Assembly: GCA_004193555.1 (NCBI GenBank)
Contig: RPGP01000029.1
Span: 204,976 to 268,975, forward strand
Direction of reading: 5' to 3'
Source: Desulfobacteraceae bacterium Eth-SRB1
Lineage (GTDB): Bacteria; Desulfobacterota; Desulfobacteria; Desulfobacterales; ETH-SRB1
DNA length: 64,000 nucleotides
Positions 9,825 to 16,683 of this stretch are shown here, one piece after another; position 1 is the first letter of the stretch, and each line of letters begins with the position of its first letter. The translations under genes and the position numbers were made by a program. The notes beneath the pieces are model-generated. The model did no database searches. It was not told the DNA's origin and saw only the letters and a list, made by a program, of their open reading frames with translations.

Positions 9825-10122
9825 TATAACTTTATTGTAAGCGCTGTTAATGTAATTATCTTAAATTATTGATTATTTGGCAAAAGCTGCAATACATTCA
9901 AAAAATAAATAAGTTACAATAATGTTACAATAAATATTGTTTTATACAATAATGTTATTAGTTGGCATTTGAACAAAAACCTATGATTGCGAGTCCGCCA
10001 GTCCGCCAAAGGGCTCTGGCGGATCAAATGTTGAATGGAAAAAGATGAAGAAACGGAAGTCAGAGGTCGAAAGTCAGAGGTCGGAAAAAATCGGACTTTT
10101 CGGACAAGCTTCTATGCGGATA
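9825..10122. other. AT-rich spacer between glnK promoter and aminotransferase gene end
   Basis: No gene seen. It holds a cluster of AATGTTACAATAA-like words (about 9912-9962), a GC-rich hairpin (GTCCGCCAAAGGGCTCTGGCGGATC, about 10001-10025; arms TCCGCCA and TGGCGGA) and a short run of GTCAGAGGTC words at about 10057-10092 belonging to a dispersed repeat family. Confidence 0.6.
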
Positions 10123-11457
10123 TCAGATTTGATTTTCGACAGCGGTTATCGCGCTGCTCAGAATTTCGACGAGTTCATCAATCTGTTTTTCGGTAATGAT
10201 AAATGGTGGAGCGAGAAGGATATGATCGCCGTGGATGCCGTCGATTCCGCCTGCACCAGGATAGGTAATTAATCCGCGGCTAAAAGCCTGGTTTGCAATT
10301 TGCTTATTTATTTGCAGCGCACTATCAAACCAGGTGCGTGTTGTTTTGTCTCTTACAAGTTCTATGCCCGCAAAAAGACCCAGTCCCCTGATATCGCCGA
10401 CAATGTCGAGGCTGTTTAGATCCTGCAGTTTATCCAGCAGGTATTGCCCCATCTGTTTAGAACGTTCTATAAGTTTATGTTTCTGTATGTAGCTGAGCAC
10501 TGCCGCTCCTATTGCAGTAGAAAGAGGATTCTGAGAATAGGTATGGCCGTGTACAAAAAAACCGGAGCCTCTTTGAATGGTATGATATATATCCTCTTTT
10601 ACCACAATTGCTCCAAACGGGGTATAACCTGAACTTAAACCTTTTGCCAGAACCACTACATCAGGCACGATATTCCAATTGTTAAGACAGAGATTTTCCC
10701 CGCAGCGACCTATACCGGTCATTACTTCATCGGCTATCAATTTTATGTTGTATTTGTCACATATTTCCCGAATACGTTGCCAGTAGCCGTCTTTGGGAAC
10801 TACTGCTCCCGCAGATGCTCCGACAACCGGTTCGGCAATAAATGCAGCTACAAAATCAGGCCCTTCATGCAGGATGCTGCGCTCAAGTTGATTCGCACAC
10901 TGAAGATCGCAACGATCCTGCGTTTCTTCAAAACCGCAACGGTAGCAATATGCAGGCTCAATATGTGGAGTATAGGGAAATATTGGCAGATAATGACGTC
11001 TTCTTGCGGTATGTCCTCCTAATGCCAATGCTCCAGTGGTGCTGCCGTGAAAGCTTGACCATCGCGAGATTATTTTATATTTATCCGGTTTGCCTGCTTC
11101 TCTCCAGTATTGGCGTACAACCTTGACCGCGGATTCAACCGCTTCGGATCCTCCCGATAGAAAGTATACTTTGTTTAGATTTTTTTCAGGCATCATATTG
11201 CACAGATACGCAGCGCATTTCGTAGCTTGTTCATTTGTAAAATGGCTGCTATGAACAAATTGAACCTGTTCAGCCTGTTTCATCATGGCTTCAAGTATTT
11301 CAGGCACTCCGTGCCCTATACTGACAACGCACGCGCCCCCGGAACCGTCAAGATAACGCTTGCCCTTGTTATCCCAGACATAAACACTTTCAGCTCTTTG
11401 AACTACAGGGTATTTTTTTTGGAGGTTACGATAAAAAACATAATCATCTGGTCGCAT
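10123..11457 (-). CDS. Class III PLP-dependent aminotransferase
   Basis: A 444-residue fold-type I, class III aminotransferase (acetylornithine/omega-amino acid type). Visible are the start of the PLP domain (GSGGACVVSIGHG), the phosphate-binding SGGSEAVESAVK, the cofactor aspartate in IADEVMTGIGR and the Schiff-base lysine in VVLAKGLSSGYTPFGA. A Cys-containing insert (YCYRCGFEETQDRCDLQC, four cysteines, about residue 170) is uncommon and could bind a metal. The ATG at 11457 is 9 bases after the stop of the upstream beta-keto acid cleavage gene, and its AGGAGG lies inside that gene's last codons. The pairing suggests the enzyme makes or uses a beta-keto acid. The substrate cannot be named from sequence. 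Confidence 0.85.
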   Translation of the reverse strand: MRPDDYVFYRNLQKKYPVVQRAESVYVWDNKGKRYLDGSGGACVVSIGHGVPEILEAMMKQAEQVQFVHSSHFTNEQATKCAAYLCNMMPEKNLNKVYFLSGGSEAVESAVKVVRQYWREAGKPDKYKIISRWSSFHGSTTGALALGGHTARRRHYLPIFPYTPHIEPAYCYRCGFEETQDRCDLQCANQLERSILHEGPDFVAAFIAEPVVGASAGAVVPKDGYWQRIREICDKYNIKLIADEVMTGIGRCGENLCLNNWNIVPDVVVLAKGLSSGYTPFGAIVVKEDIYHTIQRGSGFFVHGHTYSQNPLSTAIGAAVLSYIQKHKLIERSKQMGQYLLDKLQDLNSLDIVGDIRGLGLFAGIELVRDKTTRTWFDSALQINKQIANQAFSRGLITYPGAGGIDGIHGDHILLAPPFIITEKQIDELVEILSSAITAVENQI

Positions 11458-11466
11458 AATATTTTG

Positions 11467-12312
11467 CTAAACCTCCTGTAAAATTCTATACTTGTATTCT
11501 GGATTAAGAGACAAAATGGAACGGGACTCATCAGGGTCCGCGATCTTTCTTCCTACTTCTCCGGCAATAGTCACGATTTTTTCAACAAGTTTAAGGTTCG
11601 TTGCAAGAGAACAGTCGGGCATATAGAGATTGTCTTCAAGGCCAACGCGTACATGGCCTCCCATTATAATGGCAGCAGTAGCCAGGGAGATTTCCGTCTT
11701 TCCAATGCCGCTAACAGACCATGTGGATCCATGCGGTATACTTTCTGATAAAAAAAGCAGGTTCTTTACTGTTCCTGGCATTGAGCCTGGCGCTCCGAGT
11801 ACAAAGTTAAAATGAAGCGGAGGCTTCAGAAGACCCTTATTTGTCAGGTAAACAGCATTGTTTATCATTCCTGTCTCAAATATTTCGATTTCCGGCTTTA
11901 CACCGGTTTCTTTAAAAACGCCGGCCAGGCATTCAATAAATTGTGGTGAATTTTCATAAATAATGCCAGCCAGGTTGTTCGAACCAGTTGTAAAAGAACC
12001 CATTTCAGGAAGCAGCTTAATTGGATTTATCCTGGACGCCCAGTCTTTGCCCGCTCTTGCTCCTGTTGATAATTGGATAATGACTTCAGGTGAACTTTTC
12101 TTGATTTTATGAACGGTCTCTATATACACCGCAGCGTTAAGGGTTGGTTCCTGTTCAGCATCCCTTGCATGAATATGAAAAAGCGCAGCTCCAGCTTCCG
12201 AACACTTCAATACATCTTCTGCTATTTCATCAGGCGTTAAAGGAAGATTAGGATTCAATTTTTTAGTGGGAACATTTCCGGTTAAGGCGACAGTGATAAT
12301 AAGTTTTTGCAT
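11467..12312 (-). CDS. Beta-keto acid cleavage enzyme (BKACE, DUF849)
   Basis: A 281-residue TIM-barrel enzyme of the family typified by Kce of lysine fermentation, which reacts 3-keto-5-aminohexanoate with acetyl-CoA to give acetoacetate and 3-aminobutyryl-CoA. Visible are the N-terminal ALTGNVPTK, the metal-binding FHIHARD, LSTGARAG, and the C-terminal GGHVRVGLEDNLYMP. I use the ATG at 12312; the TTG five codons upstream is the alternative. No kamA, kamDE or kdd genes of the lysine pathway are present nearby, so lysine fermentation is not supported. With the aminotransferase next door, a route from a beta-amino acid through a beta-keto acid to an acyl-CoA is a reasonable guess, not a demonstrated pathway. 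Confidence 0.85.
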   Translation of the reverse strand: MQKLIITVALTGNVPTKKLNPNLPLTPDEIAEDVLKCSEAGAALFHIHARDAEQEPTLNAAVYIETVHKIKKSSPEVIIQLSTGARAGKDWASRINPIKLLPEMGSFTTGSNNLAGIIYENSPQFIECLAGVFKETGVKPEIEIFETGMINNAVYLTNKGLLKPPLHFNFVLGAPGSMPGTVKNLLFLSESIPHGSTWSVSGIGKTEISLATAAIIMGGHVRVGLEDNLYMPDCSLATNLKLVEKIVTIAGEVGRKIADPDESRSILSLNPEYKYRILQEV

Positions 12313-12351
12313 AAATATTTTTCCCAATAAACAGCATTTCTAATTATAGCC

Positions 12352-12628
12352 TTTTATTTAAACATAGAAAACCTGGCCCTCAGGACCAGGTCAGAGTTTT
12401 CCGGCTCTGCCTGAAGAAACGCTGCAAAAGTTTAAAGTGAACTAAAGTGCCTAAAGTGAGCTAAAGTTAAGGAATTCTATCAATTATATAAAATCAGTGG
12501 AGCGAAGCGACTCCACAACTTTAGGCACTTTAGCTCACTTTAGGCACTTATAACTTATACGGTTTTAAATACAACAGCCCCTTTCAGGGGCAAACCAAAG
12601 CCTGGTCCTTTGGGCCAGGATTCTTTAC
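12352..12628. repeat. Composite nested palindrome, copy 1
   Basis: A 277-base element built as two hairpins, one inside the other. The outer arms are about 12368-12397 (AACCTGGCCCTCAGGACCAG) and 12597-12627 (CCTGGTCCTTTGGGCCAGGA). The inner arms are about 12432-12468, iterating the word CTAAAGTGAG, and 12517-12550, iterating its complement CTCACTTTAG. The centre is GGAGCGAAGCGACTCC. It encodes no protein and is repeated almost exactly at 12833-13110. Confidence 0.9.
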
Positions 12629-12832
12629 TCACCACGAGGCACACGAAGAACGCGAAGCAGACCTTGCTATTTTCGTATTTCTTCGCGATTTTCGCGGTAT
12701 TCCATATTGATCTGCAAAAATTATTCCACAATTAGAATTGCTGCCCAATAAACTCATTGCTTGCAGGAATTATATGTGATGTTTATAACGTCTTGGAATA
12801 AAATAAACAACTTTCAAAATAGTGTCCATAGA
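12629..12832. other. Spacer between the two composite palindromes
   Basis: No gene seen. It contains another short-word run (CACGAGGCACACGAAGAACG facing CTTCGCGATTTTCGCGG, about 12630-12700), a common type of intergenic repeat, then AT-rich sequence. Confidence 0.55.
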
Positions 12833-13110
12833 TTTTATTCAAACATAGAAAACCTGGCCCTCAGTACCAGGTCAGAGTTTTTTCGGCTCTGCCTGAAGAA
12901 ACGCTGCAAAAGTTTAAAGTGAACTAAAGTGCCTAAAGTGAGCTAAAGTTAAGGAATTCTATCAATTATATAAAATCAGTGGAGCGAAGCGACTCCACAA
13001 CTTTAGGCACTTTAGCTCACTTTAGGCACTTATAACTTATACGGTTTTAAGTACAACAGCCCCTTTCAGGGGCAAACCAAAGCCTGGTCCTTTGGGCCAG
13101 GATTCTTTAC
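12833..13110. repeat. Composite nested palindrome, copy 2
   Basis: Second copy of the element at 12352-12628, in the same orientation, with only a few differences (GTACCAGG for GGACCAGG, one or two extra T in a T-run, TAAGTAC for TAAATAC). Both copies end in GGATTCTTTAC and begin after TTTTATT. Such near identity means recent duplication or gene conversion. A shorter relative of the outer arm lies at about 57222-57250. Confidence 0.9.
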
Positions 13111-13736
13111 GAAATATTATTACATCAAAAAACAGTTATGATAAATCATATACTATATATTACATAATTGTAGTTATTGTCTTTAATATTTGACAAAAAT
13201 GCAATTAATCATTTTAATTGTTTTGTTGCAACCTAAGTTGAGCGATTTTTTGCGAAGATATGTGCTGAGATCTTGATGCATAAGGATTTGCAGGTAAGTG
13301 AGTTTACGAAACTCCGAAAACCGCAGGTCCGCCTGAGGCGGATCGAGGATTTTTGCGAAGCCTTTATGCGCAAGAGATCGGCGCAGATCGAGTAAAAAAC
13401 CGTTCAATTTAGGTGTAAAATATATTATGCTGGATTTAGTTGTGTTTTTGTGTATTTTATCATAAGGCATATTTATTGCTTTTAAAGATGTAATACCTCG
13501 AAATGCCATAACTTGCGATTTTTCGCTGGCCCTGAACATCAATAGTTGCGTTGCTCAGGCTTGAAATAGCTTGCTATTTCGCGCCTTGCTCTTGATGCTC
13601 ATTGCTCACCGAAAAAAAATACAATTTATGACCTTCCGAGGTATAAGAAAGCATTTTATTTTTTTATGTATATAAAACAGGTTATGTAAAATAAAATGAA
13701 AAAAGACGGTTTTGTAAAAAGTTAAGGAGAAAGAAT
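13111..13736. other. Gene-free region with an inverted repeat
   Basis: I see no convincing gene. The left part is very AT-rich. An inverted repeat has arms at about 13251-13291 and 13350-13390 (shared core GCATAAGG/CCTTTATGC and GAGATCTTG/CAAGAGATC), with a small inner hairpin GTCCGCCTGAGGCGGATC. An open frame on the minus strand (13183-13542) runs through this repeat and has no recognisable protein character. The end holds the AAGGAG site for the next gene. Confidence 0.55.
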
Positions 13737-14867
13737 ATGTGCCGTTTAATTGCGCTAACCAGTGAAGAACCCCTGTCTCCAATGATAGCATTAAGGGCGC
13801 TGGATGTTATGCGGGAGGGACATGATGGTTCCGGCGTGGGGCTTTTATTACGTGATCTGGCAGGTCCTTTTGAAAACATGAAGAATGCGCCGATTTTGTC
13901 AGGCATTTTCAGTGAAAAAGGCTTAAAGCGTCTGGACAGGTTCATGATGGATGTCGGGTTCATGACCAAATACAGGATATCGGTTAAGCCGCCCAAAACT
14001 CCACCGCCTGGTGTGCCAAGACGTGATGTGTATCTTGTGAGGGCATATGAGTATCCGGAAGAGTGGGAAAATCTGAGTAGTGTTGAGTTATATAGCAGAT
14101 TGCTGATACTGCGCCTTGAGCTTCAAAGAATGGGAGAAGAAAAAGGGGACATGATCATATTTTCTTTCTGGCCGGATACGATCATGATCAAAGAAATAGG
14201 AGAGCCTCTTGAGTTGGCCGAGCATTTGAATGTTGACCGGATGGACCTTGGCGCCCGGGTCATCATGGCGCAGGGAAGACAGAACACCAACTATGAAATA
14301 AATCTTTATGCGTGCCATCCTTTTTTTATCCAGGGATTTTCTACCATGACAAACGGAGAAAATACAGCCTTTATTCCTATTAGAGAGTACCTGATGTCTC
14401 GTGGATTTCAAGGATACACAGGATATCAGTCAGACTCGGAAGTATTCACACATATTCTGCATTATACATTATCACAGCTTGGACTCAGTATAGAAACATA
14501 CAAGCATGTAATAACTCCACTTCAGGATGAAGATCTGAAAAAACATCCAGACTATCAGTTTTTAAAGCAACTGAAACATTCTTGCAGAAAATTGATTATT
14601 GACGGGCCAAATTGTGTAATAGGGTGTCTGCCCGATCATTCTCTTTTCATGGCCCAGGACCGTAAGAAACTGAGGCCGGGAGTGGTAGGTGGCAGGGAAG
14701 GTCTGTTTTGCTTTTGTTCTGAAATTTGCGGTCTTGATTCAGCCATTCCTGATCGTGATAAGAGCAGAGACTTTCAACCCATGCATTTCGATACCGTCAT
14801 AGTCGGGCCTGATCGTAAGGAGGCTGAAATATGTTGTCAAACGCAGCAATTACCCCGTCCACATTAA
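13737..14867 (+). CDS. Glutamate synthase glutaminase subunit (class II amidotransferase)
   Basis: A 376-residue N-terminal-nucleophile glutamine amidotransferase. Met is followed directly by Cys2 (MCRLIAL), which is the catalytic residue after Met removal, and by the conserved REGHDGSGVG. It hydrolyses glutamine and hands ammonia to the FMN subunit encoded next. In most bacteria this is the first domain of the large GltB chain; here it is a separate gene, as in archaea and many anaerobes. A good AAGGAG lies 9 bases before the ATG. The gene overlaps the next one by 37 bases, which implies tight translational coupling. It is shorter than the amidotransferase part of GltB but complete in motif terms. 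Confidence 0.8.
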   Translation: MCRLIALTSEEPLSPMIALRALDVMREGHDGSGVGLLLRDLAGPFENMKNAPILSGIFSEKGLKRLDRFMMDVGFMTKYRISVKPPKTPPPGVPRRDVYLVRAYEYPEEWENLSSVELYSRLLILRLELQRMGEEKGDMIIFSFWPDTIMIKEIGEPLELAEHLNVDRMDLGARVIMAQGRQNTNYEINLYACHPFFIQGFSTMTNGENTAFIPIREYLMSRGFQGYTGYQSDSEVFTHILHYTLSQLGLSIETYKHVITPLQDEDLKKHPDYQFLKQLKHSCRKLIIDGPNCVIGCLPDHSLFMAQDRKKLRPGVVGGREGLFCFCSEICGLDSAIPDRDKSRDFQPMHFDTVIVGPDRKEAEICCQTQQLPRPH

Positions 14868-16465
14868 GCGTAAAGGATCTGCCGTGGCAGATCTTGTGGA
14901 ACAAAGATAAATGCACTCTCTGTGGAAAATGCACTGCAGTATGCCCTGTCAACGCTATTGAATCAGGAGTGTTTCGCAAGAGAATCGTCCGGACTTCTCT
15001 TGAACAGGGGGCGACGCAATCCAGTGATCACAGTATATTTTATGGAATACGCCAGAAGACTGATCCGGCATACAGTTGTGTAGGATGTGCAATGTGCAGC
15101 CTGGTTTGTCCCAATGATGCAATTATACCGGTAAGAAGCGATGAGGCCGATAAATTGAGGTTTCATATTAATAGAGGAGGGCGGCCTCGCACACGCGGGG
15201 GAAGACGGAATGTTTCCGGCTCGCTTTTAGATCAGATCAAGTTCATAAGGATTTCGATGCTGACCGACCCTGCGCTTGATGCAGGACGTCATGAATTTGA
15301 ACTTCGCACTCTTTTAGGAAGGATTTTATCACCTGAAGAAAATCTTAAGTTTGTTGAGGAGAACGGCTGGATTCCGCCTGTCAGGGAGATATATCCTCTA
15401 ATCATAGGCGGGATGTCTTTTGGCGCATTATCGCCCAGTATGTGGGAAGGTCTTCAGATGGGTGTGGCATATCTGAATGAAGAATTGGGGATGCCTGTTC
15501 GTATAAGTACCGGAGAAGGGGGTTGTCCCCCAAGACTGCTTCGCAGCAGGTTTTTAAAGTATGTAATACTCCAGATCGCCAGCGGCTATTTTGGCTGGGA
15601 TGAGATTATTCACAGCATACCTGAAATGAAGGTGGATCCGTGCGCTATTGAAATAAAGTACGGCCAGGGAGCAAAGCCCGGAGACGGAGGGCTTCTGATG
15701 TGGCACAAAGTAAACAGTTTGATTGCGGCCATCAGGGGCGTCCCTTCCGGGATCAGTCTTCCAAGCCCACCGACACATCAGACTCAATATTCCATAGAAG
15801 AATCTGTGGCCAAGATGATACAGTCCATGTACATGGCCTGGGGTTTCAGGGTGCCTGTATATCCCAAGATTTCCGGCACTTCAACAGCGCTTGCTGTTCT
15901 GAACAACCTGACCAGAAATCCTTATGCCGCAGGGCTTGCTATTGACGGTGAAGACGGTGGAACGGGTGCCGCTTATAACGTATCAATGAATCATATGGGA
16001 CATCCTGTTGCGAGCAATATTCGCGACTGTTATCTTAACCTTGTCAAAGTCGGTATGCAGAATGAAATTCCTTTGTTTGCAGCAGGAGGTGTGGGAAAAA
16101 CCGGAAATCTGGCAGCTAACGCCGCGGCTCTGATTATGTTAGGGGCAAGCGGGGTCCAGGTTGGTAAGTACTTAATGGAGGCGGCAGCGGGATGTCTAGG
16201 GTCTGAATCGGATAGGTGCAATATCTGTAATATCGGTTTGTGTCCAAAGGGAATTACTTCCCAGGATCCACGTCTCTACAGGCGGCTCGATCCTGAACAG
16301 GTAGCGCAAAGGATTGTGGACGTTTTTATCAGCTTTGATATTGAGTTAAAGAAAATTGTTGCGCCTCTTGGAAGATCAACATCTCTGCCTATCGGCATGT
16401 CTGATGCTCTGGGGATAAATGACAAGGGCGCGGCTGAGCGACTTAATATTAAATATGTAGTTTAG
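14831..16465 (+). CDS. Glutamate synthase FMN subunit with N-terminal ferredoxin domain
   Basis: A 544-residue archaeal-type glutamate synthase core. Residues about 24-100 form a two-cluster ferredoxin domain (CTLCGKCTAVCPVNAI and CVGCAMCSLVCPNDAI). The rest is the FMN barrel that converts 2-oxoglutarate plus ammonia to glutamate, with IEIKYGQGAKPGDGG, IDGEDGGTGAAY and the cluster cysteines CNICNIGLCPKG near the C-terminus. The start at 14831 has AAGGAGG upstream and lies inside the end of the amidotransferase gene. The built-in ferredoxin fits electron supply from the oxidoreductase subunit two genes on or from free ferredoxin. This is the second step of ammonium assimilation after glutamine synthetase, consistent with the nif and amt genes nearby. 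Confidence 0.9.
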   Translation: MLSNAAITPSTLSVKDLPWQILWNKDKCTLCGKCTAVCPVNAIESGVFRKRIVRTSLEQGATQSSDHSIFYGIRQKTDPAYSCVGCAMCSLVCPNDAIIPVRSDEADKLRFHINRGGRPRTRGGRRNVSGSLLDQIKFIRISMLTDPALDAGRHEFELRTLLGRILSPEENLKFVEENGWIPPVREIYPLIIGGMSFGALSPSMWEGLQMGVAYLNEELGMPVRISTGEGGCPPRLLRSRFLKYVILQIASGYFGWDEIIHSIPEMKVDPCAIEIKYGQGAKPGDGGLLMWHKVNSLIAAIRGVPSGISLPSPPTHQTQYSIEESVAKMIQSMYMAWGFRVPVYPKISGTSTALAVLNNLTRNPYAAGLAIDGEDGGTGAAYNVSMNHMGHPVASNIRDCYLNLVKVGMQNEIPLFAAGGVGKTGNLAANAAALIMLGASGVQVGKYLMEAAAGCLGSESDRCNICNIGLCPKGITSQDPRLYRRLDPEQVAQRIVDVFISFDIELKKIVAPLGRSTSLPIGMSDALGINDKGAAERLNIKYVV

Positions 16466-16475
16466 AGAGGGATTA

Positions 16476-16683
16476 GGCTGAAGGCTAAAGGCTGTTAGGA
16501 AGGGATTTAGGGATTGAAAAAAATGAACATCGAACGTCCAACGTCGAATTTTGAATAAGGAATTTTGCCAATTTATAAACTGGAGGAGCGGAGCGACATC
16601 ATTATTCGACGTTCGATGTTGGACGTTCATCTTTTAACATAGGGGACGGGAATTAAAGGATTAAATGATTAGAGGATTAAGAG
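16476..16683. repeat. GAACGTC-heptamer inverted repeat plus half GGCTGTTA repeat
   Basis: Arms are at 16523-16549 and 16603-16630. Each is built of three seven-base units (AACATCG, AACGTCC, AACGTCG), in a different order in the two arms. The loop contains GGAGGAGCGGAGCGACATCATT, seen also beside other copies. A partial GGCTGTTA run lies at 16481-16500. It separates two subunit genes of one enzyme. Confidence 0.85.

Noticed and set aside
9825-10030. NifA enhancer site (TGT-N10-ACA) upstream of glnK
   Set aside because: Checked each TGT in the spacer; none is followed by ACA at the right distance.
10123-12312. Lysine fermentation operon (kce with kam and kal genes)
   Set aside because: Only the cleavage enzyme family is present; aminomutases, kdd and kal are absent from the neighbourhood.
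13183-13542. 119-residue minus-strand frame in the gene-free region
   Set aside because: It crosses the inverted repeat at 13251-13390, has no known family and no ribosome site.
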